From Chitinophaga pinensis (GTDB taxonomy: Bacteria > Bacteroidota > Bacteroidia > UKL13-3), in NCBI GenBank assembly GCA_945875195.1, contig CAMCJW010000148.1, positions 1 to 7,171 of the forward strand: DNA of 7,171 bases. Reading direction: 5' to 3'. The notes under the pieces were generated by a model, which saw only the letters and a list, made by a program, of their open reading frames with translations, ran no database searches and had not been told where the DNA came from. Positions 1 to 6,401 of this stretch are shown piece by piece; within the stretch, counting starts at the first letter, position 1, and each line of letters begins with the position of its first letter. Position numbers and translations under genes: made by a program.

Positions 1-1856
1 AACTTAAACGGCCTGTTCCAAGCTATAAAATTTAAATCGCCTCCAAGCACGTAATGGATTGCTCTTTGGGCTTTGATGTTTGGGTTTAATACGCCATTAA
101 AATCTCTTAGCTCGCGGTAGAATGGTGGCTGATAATACCAGCCATAAGCTGCCCTAACCATCCAATCTTTTCTAATTTTACCATCAATGGTTTTATCTTT
201 TACCAAGCGGTTGTGTTTGCGGTTTGGTTCAAACCCTAACTGCACTCTTGGACTTACAACGGTTTCTTTGTTATAACTCCAATAGTTTGCTCTTAAGCCA
301 TAGGTGAGCACAGCGTTATATGATTTATTAATGGTTTGAGAATTTTGAACATAGCCATTTATTCTAAACGATTGAAGATTAAGCCTTGTATCTAAGTAAT
401 TACTTAGCACAAAATTACCATTGGTATCAAGTGTTGGCCTAGAGAAACCAGATGAATCATCATAATACCATTCATGCACTTTGTCTTGAATTTTTTCTGA
501 TTGCACAAAGGCTCCCCATTGTAAATTATGTTTTCCTAAACTGTGGTAACCCCTATGCCCAATATTGCTTACATTGGCTATAATGGAGTTTCTAGCATTA
601 TTAATAAAGTAACCAACTCCTCTTAAATTTTTAGCTTGGGCAAAATTGTCTGAACCTAAATCTGTTTCAATATCGCTTAACCTATACGCGCCTTCAACCG
701 TGAATATTTCATTTTCATTGGAATAAAATGTTGAAGCAATTAATTTTAATTGGGTGAGTGGAGTAGGCTTGTAGTTTAAGGTTACGGCCCCTGTTGCAGT
801 TTGGTATTCCATTAAATCTGCGCCATCAAAATAAATATTTAAGCGGTAGGCTCTGTTAACAGTACCAAAAGTTGTTTCTCTATTCTGAGGTACAAAAAAA
901 TACTTGTTTTGTGCATAGCTGCCTAAGAAACTAATTGTTAAATTTTCTTTTAAATGGTAATTGAGCAAAGTCTGCACATCATAAAAGGTTGGTTGGTAAT
1001 CGCCTTGTACATCTAGAGTTCCAAGTACATATTTGTTGCTCCAATACCTTGCACCAATTAAATAAGTAAACCTCAAGTTGTCACTTGCTCCTTCCACATG
1101 CGATTGCACACCCATCAAACTTGCATTTACAGATGCAGCAAATTTCTTTGGGTCTTTGTATTTGATGTCGAGCACGCTGCTCATTTTATCACCATATCTT
1201 GCCTCAAAACCACCAGCAGAAAATTTTACGTTTTGAACCAATTCAGTATGAATAAAACTTAGACCTTCTTGCTGCCCGCTTCTAGGTAAAAACGGACGGT
1301 ATATTTCAATGTCGTTTACATAGATTAAATTTTCATCGTAATTACCACCACGCACATTGTATTGAGAACTCAATTCGGTGTTTGAACTTACACCAGGCAA
1401 GGTTTTTAAAATGGCCTCAAAGCTGCCGCTCACATTGGGTATACCCTCGGTCTTTTTTGGGTCAATGGTGAACATCGAAACTTTCTCTCGTTCACGTTCT
1501 TCGGAGATAACAAAGGTTCGGAGAGAAACGCCGTACGACATTTGTACATCCAATCTCTTTTTTTCGCCAACTTCAAGTGCCGCAACACTCATTTTATAGG
1601 GTTGTCGGCCTACATAGGTAAAAAGTAATTCTAGTGGAATGCCAGTAGGAACTTGAAGTTGAAATGCCCCTTTATCGTTACTTCCACCCAAAATATTTTG
1701 GTTCAGCACGGTAATATTTACATCCGCAATACTTCTGCCAATTGAATCTTTGATGGTGCCAAACAATACCGCATTCTTTTGTGCCAATGTTCTGAACGGG
1801 AACAAACACAATAGAATCAATAGTTTGGAAAGAAAATTACGGCAAATCAAATTCAA
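1..1856 (-). CDS. TonB-dependent outer-membrane receptor with carboxypeptidase-regulatory-like domain (partial, C-terminus beyond window)
   Basis: Reading the minus strand from 1856 gives about 618 codons without a stop, running off the window at base 1. Residues 1-26 look like a signal peptide (basic start, LLILLCLF core, TLAQ before cleavage). Residues ~29-106 (VLFGTIKDSIGRSIADVNIT onward) resemble the CarboxypepD_reg-like beta-sandwich. Residues ~137-236 are a plug domain with the typical NVRGG, YVND and GGFEARYGDKMSSVLD signatures. The rest is alternating beta-barrel sequence, still in the barrel at the edge. Such receptors import a ligand across the outer membrane using TonB/ExbBD energy; the ligand cannot be told, and no SusD-like partner is visible upstream. 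No in-frame ATG lies near the 5' end: an in-frame TAG is at 1888-1886, and TTG at 1856 (or TTG at 1850, with GAGAAG six bases upstream) gives an intact signal peptide. The rpe stop is 14 bases upstream, so the two genes are probably co-transcribed. Confidence 0.92.
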   Translation of the reverse strand, partial: MNLICRNFLSKLLILLCLFPFRTLAQKNAVLFGTIKDSIGRSIADVNITVLNQNILGGSNDKGAFQLQVPTGIPLELLFTYVGRQPYKMSVAALEVGEKKRLDVQMSYGVSLRTFVISEEREREKVSMFTIDPKKTEGIPNVSGSFEAILKTLPGVSSNTELSSQYNVRGGNYDENLIYVNDIEIYRPFLPRSGQQEGLSFIHTELVQNVKFSAGGFEARYGDKMSSVLDIKYKDPKKFAASVNASLMGVQSHVEGASDNLRFTYLIGARYWSNKYVLGTLDVQGDYQPTFYDVQTLLNYHLKENLTISFLGSYAQNKYFFVPQNRETTFGTVNRAYRLNIYFDGADLMEYQTATGAVTLNYKPTPLTQLKLIASTFYSNENEIFTVEGAYRLSDIETDLGSDNFAQAKNLRGVGYFINNARNSIIANVSNIGHRGYHSLGKHNLQWGAFVQSEKIQDKVHEWYYDDSSGFSRPTLDTNGNFVLSNYLDTRLNLQSFRINGYVQNSQTINKSYNAVLTYGLRANYWSYNKETVVSPRVQLGFEPNRKHNRLVKDKTIDGKIRKDWMVRAAYGWYYQPPFYRELRDFNGVLNPNIKAQRAIHYVLGGDLNFIAWNRPFK

Positions 1857-1870
1857 CTTCTCACTAACGA

Positions 1871-2548
1871 TTAAGAAGGGTTGCTAGTATCTGAACCCAA
1901 TTTTTTTAAGCTAGCAATAGTAATAACTGGATCTTTGGAGGCAAAAACATAATTCCCTGCAACCAATACATCTGCCCCAGAAGCTAACAATTTTGGTCCG
2001 GTATGTTCATTTACACCCCCATCAATTTCTATTAAGCAGTTTGAGCCACTGGCTAAAATGAGTGCTTTTAAATCGGCGCATTTGGTATAGGTTTGTTCTA
2101 TGAATTTTTGACCACCAAAGCCAGGATTTACGCTCATCATGCAAACCAAATCAATGTCTTTGATGATATCTTTGAGCAAATGAATTGGAGTATGTGGGTT
2201 GATAGCCACACCTGCTTTCATGCCTTCTTCTTTTATGGCGCCAATGGTTCTGTGTAAATGGGTGCAAGCTTCGTAATGAACCGATAATATTTCTGCCCCA
2301 ACTTCCTTAAAATCTTTGATATAACGCTCTGGTTGTACAATCATTAAATGCACATCCAATGGCTTTTTGGCCAATTTTTGGATAGATTTAATAATAGGAA
2401 AACCGAAAGAGATATTTGGCACAAATACGCCATCCATCACATCTACATGAAACCAATCAGCCTCGCTGTTATTGATCATTTCTACGTCTCTGCCCAAATT
2501 TGCAAAATCTGCGGATAATACCGAAGGGGCTATAATTGGAAAATTCAT
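1871..2548 (-). CDS. rpe: Ribulose-phosphate 3-epimerase
   Basis: This 225-residue protein has the usual length for the family and interconverts ribulose 5-phosphate and xylulose 5-phosphate in the cytosolic pentose phosphate pathway. The (beta/alpha)8 barrel landmarks are all present: APSVLSAD (7-14) with the conserved Ser9, HVDVMDG (34-40) with metal ligand His34 and catalytic Asp36, DVHLM (65-69) with His67, the Met-rich MMSVNPGFGGQKF segment (137-149) forming the active-site cap and phosphate loop, and IEIDGG (173-178) with the second catalytic Asp176. The last phosphate-binding turn reads VAGNYVF, a small variant of the common VAGSAVF. The ATG start is at the expected position just before the first strand. 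It lies 58 bases downstream of the glycosyltransferase gene and 14 bases upstream of the TonB receptor, in the middle of a probable three-gene minus-strand unit. All key residues are intact, so function is likely. Confidence 0.97.
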   Translation of the reverse strand: MNFPIIAPSVLSADFANLGRDVEMINNSEADWFHVDVMDGVFVPNISFGFPIIKSIQKLAKKPLDVHLMIVQPERYIKDFKEVGAEILSVHYEACTHLHRTIGAIKEEGMKAGVAINPHTPIHLLKDIIKDIDLVCMMSVNPGFGGQKFIEQTYTKCADLKALILASGSNCLIEIDGGVNEHTGPKLLASGADVLVAGNYVFASKDPVITIASLKKLGSDTSNPS

Positions 2549-2572
2549 GTCGCGAAGATAGCTGAAATTCTT

Positions 2573-2597
2573 AATTCAGAATTCTGAATTCAGAATT
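2573..2597. repeat. Two overlapping perfect palindromes between the glycosyltransferase gene and rpe
   Basis: The bases AATTCAGAATTCTGAATT (2573-2590) and AATTCTGAATTCAGAATT (2580-2597) are each perfect 18-base inverted repeats, and they share 11 bases. The block therefore also reads as a short tandem of a 14-base unit and contains GAATTC twice, at 2579 and 2586. In RNA from either strand each palindrome could form a 7-bp, A/U-rich stem with an AAUU loop, and the two hairpins exclude each other. No T-run follows on the minus strand, so a classical intrinsic terminator is not supported. It may be a protein-binding site, an RNA processing or stability element, or a small dispersed repeat. Confidence 0.75.
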
Positions 2598-2606
2598 ATC
2601 TGTAAC

Positions 2607-3359
2607 TTATTTGGAAATATACTTAGGGTATTTCCTAAACCAGCTCTTGATTTTCATGCTGATAACACCGCCCACTGCTTCTTGGATGATGCCTTTGGAG
2701 ATTTTGGATTCGCCTTTGGTGCGGTCGGTGAAAATGATTGGAACTTCCTCAATTTTAAATCCGTGTTTCCAAGCGGTAAATTTCATTTCAATTTGAAAGG
2801 CATAACCTCTAAATTTAATGTTATCGAGCTCTATAAATGATAATACTGATTTGTGATAGCCTACAAATCCTGCGGTGGTATCCCTTATTTTCATCCCTGT
2901 AATATAGCGAACATAGGCTGAGGCAAAATAGCTCATCATCACGCGGCTCATGGGCCAATTTACAACATTTACGCCTGTTTTGTATCGCGAGCCTATGGCT
3001 ACTTCTGCTCCTTCACACAAGGCCTCATACAATTTTGGCAAATCATTTGGGTTATGCGAAAAATCGGCATCCATTTCAAAAATATAGTCGTAACCTAGGT
3101 TCAAACACCATTTAAACCCATCTATGTAGGCCGTTCCTAATCCGTTTTTTTCTTTTCTCTCTAGTAAATGCAGGTTGAGTTTGAATTCATGTTTTTGTAG
3201 TGTTTTTACAATCAATCCTGTTCCATCTGGAGAATTATCATCTACAATTAATACATCAAAAGTTTGGTCCAAATTAAAAACAGCACGAATGATATCTTCG
3301 ATATTTTCGCGTTCGTTATAAGTTGGTATGATGACTATTTTCTTGTTCAAGGTCTTCAA
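2607..3359 (-). CDS. GT2 glycosyltransferase, polyprenol-phosphate mannosyltransferase (DPM1-like)
   Basis: This 250-residue soluble-looking GT-A enzyme matches the catalytic domain of dolichol/polyprenol-phosphate mannose synthases, which move mannose from GDP-mannose to a polyprenyl phosphate at the inner face of the cytoplasmic membrane. Visible motifs are IIPTYNERENI (10-20), the nucleotide-binding VDDNSPDGTG (39-48), GLGTAYIDGF (73-82), the metal-binding DAD (97-99) followed by FSHNP, GSRY (123-126), RDTTAGF (159-165) and FTDRTKGESKIS (210-221). There is no C-terminal GtrA-type membrane domain, so it is the short, DPM1-type form; an amphipathic C-terminus (residues 229-246) may touch the membrane. 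The sugar donor is inferred from family and could differ. It is the first gene of the minus-strand block, preceded by a -7 promoter element, and followed by rpe. Confidence 0.88.
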   Translation of the reverse strand: MKTLNKKIVIIPTYNERENIEDIIRAVFNLDQTFDVLIVDDNSPDGTGLIVKTLQKHEFKLNLHLLERKEKNGLGTAYIDGFKWCLNLGYDYIFEMDADFSHNPNDLPKLYEALCEGAEVAIGSRYKTGVNVVNWPMSRVMMSYFASAYVRYITGMKIRDTTAGFVGYHKSVLSFIELDNIKFRGYAFQIEMKFTAWKHGFKIEEVPIIFTDRTKGESKISKGIIQEAVGGVISMKIKSWFRKYPKYISK

Positions 3360-3384
3360 ACTTAACTTTTCACAAGCAAAAATT

Positions 3385-3392
3385 CAAAATTA
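3385..3392 (-). promoter_or_regulatory. Candidate Bacteroidota -7 promoter element for the glycosyltransferase-rpe-receptor unit
   Basis: On the minus strand these bases read TAATTTTG, an exact match to the TAnnTTTG -7 consensus of the Bacteroidota primary sigma factor. They lie 25 bases upstream of the ATG at 3359, which would leave a leader of roughly 20 bases. A clear TTG-type -33 element is not seen at the expected distance, so the call rests on the -7 box and its position. No equally good box is visible for the divergent plus-strand gene in the same 60-base gap. Confidence 0.45.
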
Positions 3393-3419
3393 TGTAGAAT
3401 AAATGCTTAATTAGCGGCT

Positions 3420-3932
3420 ATGAACAACAGCAATAAATGTGTTTTTCTCGACAGAGATGGGGTCATTAATAAGGAAATAGGCGATTATGTGAAGCGGTTT
3501 GAAGATTTTGAAATTTTACCTCATGTGAGGCATGGATTGAAAATTTTAACAGAAGCTGGCTATAAATTAATCATTGTTACCAACCAAGGCGGTATTGCAA
3601 AAGGAATGTACCAAAGGGAAGAAATGGATAAAATGCATGCCTATTTATCGGAAGAATTGAGGGTAGAGGGAATAAAATTTGATGATATTTATTTTTGTCC
3701 GCACCATCCCGAAAAAGGCAATTGCTTGTGCAGAAAACCCGAATCATTGATGGTAGAAAAAGCCATGAGTAAGCATGGGATCAACCCGAAATTAAGTTAT
3801 TTTATAGGCGATAAGGAAAGAGATATTGTGTGCGGCCAGGGTGCTGGTGTTGCTGGTATTTTAATTGAACCCAATGAAAATTGGATACCAATAGTTGAAA
3901 AAATTATTTTGAACCAAGAACTACCTGCATGA
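3420..3932 (+). CDS. HAD-IIIA phosphatase, GmhB / HisB-N type (probable D-glycero-D-manno-heptose 1,7-bisphosphate 7-phosphatase or related)
   Basis: The 170 residues carry every HAD phosphatase motif: FLDRDGVIN (9-17) with nucleophile Asp11 and acid/base Asp13, VTNQGG (53-58), the RKP lysine Lys106, and GDKERD (130-135) with Mg-binding Asp131. A zinc-site signature, Cys93-Pro-His95 followed by Cys102-Leu-Cys104 and RKP, places it in the GmhB/histidinol-phosphatase subgroup. GmhB removes the 7-phosphate of heptose bisphosphate during LPS inner-core sugar-nucleotide synthesis; HisB-N dephosphorylates histidinol phosphate. The short spacing between the zinc ligands is closer to HisB-N as I remember it, while the absence of his genes nearby and the envelope-related neighbours favour a GmhB-like role. 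It is cytosolic. Its TGA stop overlaps the permease ATG by four bases (ATGA), suggesting translational coupling. The ATG at 3420 gives the normal N-terminus before the first strand. Exact substrate is uncertain. Confidence 0.82.
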   Translation: MNNSNKCVFLDRDGVINKEIGDYVKRFEDFEILPHVRHGLKILTEAGYKLIIVTNQGGIAKGMYQREEMDKMHAYLSEELRVEGIKFDDIYFCPHHPEKGNCLCRKPESLMVEKAMSKHGINPKLSYFIGDKERDIVCGQGAGVAGILIEPNENWIPIVEKIILNQELPA

Positions 3933-5278
3933 AAAACAAACTCAACTTATTAGACAGTACCATGCTGGTAATGGGCAGCATGATTGGTTCAGGCATATTT
4001 ATTGTTTCTGCTGGTATGCTAAGAGATTTAGGTAGCATAGAAAACTTGTTGCTGGCTTGGATAGTAACTGGCGTGCTTACCTTATTGGCAGCATTAAGTT
4101 ATGCAGAATTAGGGGCGGCAATGCCAAAGGCAGGTGGTCAATATATTTATTTAAAAGAAGCTTATGGAAAACTGTTTGGCTTTTTATATGGCTGGACTTT
4201 ATTCACAGTAATACAAACTGGAACCATTGCTGCCGTAGCTGTGGCCTTTGCTAAATTTACTGGGGTGCTTTTTCCAATTATATCTGAAAAGAATATTTTA
4301 CTTCAATTGGGCGGTTTCAAAATTACCTCTGTTCAAGTTTTAGGTATTGTTATTATTTGGTTGCTTACCATTAGCAATTTTAGGGAGGTTAAGAAAGGTG
4401 CCTTTATTCAAAATGTATTTACCATTAGTAAAATAGTGGCAATTTTATTTGTGATTATTGCGGGAATATTTTTTATAACCAACAGCGAAACTGTTCAATG
4501 GAGTTGGGATTGGAGCCAACTTTCATTAAAAGGGATTGGCATAGGATTGTTTTCAGCGGCTTTGGTAGGTTCCATCTTTTCGAGTGATGCTTGGAACAAC
4601 ATTACTTTTACTGCAGGCGAAATTGACAAGCCAGAAAAGAACTTGCCTAGAGCCTTAATTTTAGGAACTGGGGGTGTTACTTTGCTATACCTTTTTTGTA
4701 ATGTTATATATGTGAAAGCATTGTCGGCCGACCAAATACAGCATGCGGAATTTGATAGGGTAGGCACACTTTTAATGAATACGGTATTTGGTGAAACAGG
4801 AGCATGGTTCATGGCAATTCTTATCATGATTTCTACGTTTGGCTGTATCAACGGTTTAACTTTAAGTGGCTCCAGAGTTTATTATGCAATGGCTAAAGAT
4901 GGCTATTTTTTAAAGTCGGCAGCCACTTTAAACAAAAACGAATCGCCACAAAAAGCACTCATTATGCAGGCGGTTTGGACAAGTATTTTAACGCTAAGTG
5001 GTTCGTATGGAGATTTATTAGATTATGTAGTTTTTGCAGTTCTATTGTTTTATATTTTAACTGTTGCCGGTGTATTTGTGCTTAGGTTCAAGCAGCCAAA
5101 TTTAGCCAGACCTTACAAAGTTTTGGCATATCCCATTGTGCCGGCTTTGTATATTATTATGGCAAGTATTGTTTGTGTGAGTTTGTTAATTTATAAGCCA
5201 GATTATAGTTATCCTGGCTTGGCCATTGTGTTATTGGGCGTGCCTGTTTATTATTTTATGCAATCAAAATCTGCATGA
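3929..5278 (+). CDS. APC-superfamily amino acid permease (12 membrane segments)
   Basis: The 449-residue protein is strongly hydrophobic, with about twelve predicted membrane helices (roughly 10-32, 39-60, 86-112, 134-150, 161-183, 201-222, 243-262, 292-313, 341-360, 363-386, 402-422, 428-446). Helix 1 has the substrate-backbone-binding signature GSMIGSGIF (16-24), and the start of helix 2 through the following loop reads SYAELGAAMPKAGGQY (57-72), both hallmarks of the amino acid-polyamine-organocation fold. The helix 6 region, with SDAWNN (219-224) then GEIDKPEKNLPRA (230-242), resembles LAT-type exchangers and related bacterial permeases, so an amino acid exchanger in the inner membrane is the best guess; the substrate is not readable. 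It starts inside the stop of the HAD phosphatase gene and its own TGA overlaps the next ATG, again by ATGA, placing it in the middle of a tightly coupled operon. Length is normal and no break is seen. Confidence 0.93.
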   Translation: MKNKLNLLDSTMLVMGSMIGSGIFIVSAGMLRDLGSIENLLLAWIVTGVLTLLAALSYAELGAAMPKAGGQYIYLKEAYGKLFGFLYGWTLFTVIQTGTIAAVAVAFAKFTGVLFPIISEKNILLQLGGFKITSVQVLGIVIIWLLTISNFREVKKGAFIQNVFTISKIVAILFVIIAGIFFITNSETVQWSWDWSQLSLKGIGIGLFSAALVGSIFSSDAWNNITFTAGEIDKPEKNLPRALILGTGGVTLLYLFCNVIYVKALSADQIQHAEFDRVGTLLMNTVFGETGAWFMAILIMISTFGCINGLTLSGSRVYYAMAKDGYFLKSAATLNKNESPQKALIMQAVWTSILTLSGSYGDLLDYVVFAVLLFYILTVAGVFVLRFKQPNLARPYKVLAYPIVPALYIIMASIVCVSLLIYKPDYSYPGLAIVLLGVPVYYFMQSKSA

Positions 5279-6375
5279 GGAAATTGCTTTTTTTTTGCGT
5301 TTTTATCGGTCTGAACCAAAGCATGGTTATAGGGCAGGATAAAGCGCAAAAGGAAGTGAGCTATAGCCTATCTGGACAAATGTTGCATGCTTGGTTCTAT
5401 GCACACAGCGAGGCCATATCCCAATACAAAGGCGTAATTGGTTCAGGCATACAAATAGATTTAAACCGTTATAGAAAAGATGAGCTTGCCTATCAATATG
5501 CACACCGCCATTACAATTCTGGCTTTGGATTTCAATATGTAAAATTCTCTAATGAAGATTTGGGTGAAGCTGCTAACTTATATTATTTCTTGGAGCCTTT
5601 TTTAATAGAAGGTAAAAAAGCTTCGCTTCGTTTAAGGGCGGCAGGTGGACTAAATTATGGGAGCAATCCATATAACAAAGAAACCAATCCAGAAAATGAT
5701 GCCTATAGTTCTACTATAAATGGCTATTTGGGTCTTGGAATGAGCCTTAATTTTGCATTGGGTAATAAGCTGCAAATGATGCTAAATGCCACCTATTCTC
5801 ATTTTTCTAATGGCAATACCAAGAACCCCAATACAGGGGTAAACTATCCCAATATTGGTGTGGGTTTGGAGTATAAACTTGCAACAAAGAATGTGCCTCT
5901 TGGCAAGATGCTTTTTTATAAAGAACATTGGCGATACGATGTTGGATTTTTATTTTCTAATAAGTCGTTGCCAACCCAAAGAGATAGACGCTTTTGGGCT
6001 TATGGTTTAAACATGCAAGTCTCTTACCAAGTGCATCCAATTCATGCATTTACAGTAGGAGTAGAAGGCATTATCGACAAAAGTATGAGGTCGGCTCTTG
6101 ATAGCTCTGTTTATACTTATAACCTTGATTTAGACCATCGCTTGGCAGGTATTATGCTAGGACACGAATTTTTATTCAACCGCATGATTTTTAGTCAGCA
6201 ATTGGGTTATTATGTTTACAAAGAAATTCCAGACAATGTGCTCCGAAATTTGTATCATAGGTGGGGAATCAATTATAAATTAAATAGGAGAGTTATGTTA
6301 GGTATTAACCTGAATGCAAATTTGCAAAAGGCCTTTATTTTTGATGGCAGGTTGATTTTTTCTTTGTATAAATAG
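5275..6375 (+). CDS. PagL-like outer-membrane protein (acyloxyacyl hydrolase / lipid A deacylase family)
   Basis: The 366-residue protein begins with a signal peptide (MRKLLFFCVFIGLN, probable cleavage after VIGQ near residue 21) and continues as alternating beta-strands with aromatic belts, as in an outer-membrane barrel. Residues 176-190 align without gaps to the PagL active-site segment (His-x-Ser-Asn ... Pro-Asn-x-Gly): catalytic His176 and Ser178 are present, with Asn179 and Asn186. PagL removes the 3-O acyl chain of lipid A. As I recall Pseudomonas PagL, the third catalytic residue Glu140 falls at position 190, which is Asn here. The protein is about twice the length of proteobacterial PagL: residues ~215-366 add further barrel-like strands, which appears usual for the Bacteroidota branch. 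The start overlaps the permease stop by ATGA. Lipid A deacylation is inferred from family and is less secure because of the Glu to Asn change. Confidence 0.8.
   Translation: MRKLLFFCVFIGLNQSMVIGQDKAQKEVSYSLSGQMLHAWFYAHSEAISQYKGVIGSGIQIDLNRYRKDELAYQYAHRHYNSGFGFQYVKFSNEDLGEAANLYYFLEPFLIEGKKASLRLRAAGGLNYGSNPYNKETNPENDAYSSTINGYLGLGMSLNFALGNKLQMMLNATYSHFSNGNTKNPNTGVNYPNIGVGLEYKLATKNVPLGKMLFYKEHWRYDVGFLFSNKSLPTQRDRRFWAYGLNMQVSYQVHPIHAFTVGVEGIIDKSMRSALDSSVYTYNLDLDHRLAGIMLGHEFLFNRMIFSQQLGYYVYKEIPDNVLRNLYHRWGINYKLNRRVMLGINLNANLQKAFIFDGRLIFSLYK
5288..5296. repeat. Nine-T homopolymer within the signal-peptide codons of the PagL-like gene
   Basis: Nine consecutive T residues lie 13 bases after the A of the start codon, encoding part of the Leu-Leu-Phe-Phe-Cys stretch of the signal peptide. 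Any single-base slippage would shift the frame before the mature protein. Such tracts also arise by chance in AT-rich genes that encode hydrophobic leaders. Confidence 0.6.
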
Positions 6376-6401
6376 TTCAAGTTTCGCAGTTATAAATATA
6401 G

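Noticed and set aside
1378..1599. Plus-strand open frame of 73 codons
   Set aside because: It lies entirely inside the plug and regulatory-domain coding sequence of the minus-strand TonB receptor, whose reading frame is clearly the real one.
1..1856. SusC-type member of a SusCD polysaccharide uptake locus
   Set aside because: The plug and regulatory-like domain pattern fits a general TonB receptor, the gene upstream is rpe, and no SusD-like or glycoside hydrolase gene is visible; the downstream side is outside the window.
2573..2597. Intrinsic terminator for the glycosyltransferase gene
   Set aside because: The possible stems are A/U-rich and not followed by a U-run on the minus strand, so termination is not supported; kept only as a repeat.
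2611..2796. Plus-strand open frame of 61 codons
   Set aside because: It is antisense to the 3' part of the glycosyltransferase gene and shows no recognisable domain.
4057..4254. Second plus-strand frame of 65 codons
   Set aside because: It is an out-of-frame shadow of the permease gene, whose motifs are unambiguous in the main frame.
4495..4851. Minus-strand open frame of 118 codons
   Set aside because: It is antisense to the permease gene; the translated sequence has no domain or signal that I recognise.
6350..6401. Own promoter for the sigma factor gene
   Set aside because: A TTG at 6352-6354 is followed about 20 bases later only by TAGTTCAA, a poor match to TAnnTTTG, so no promoter is called.
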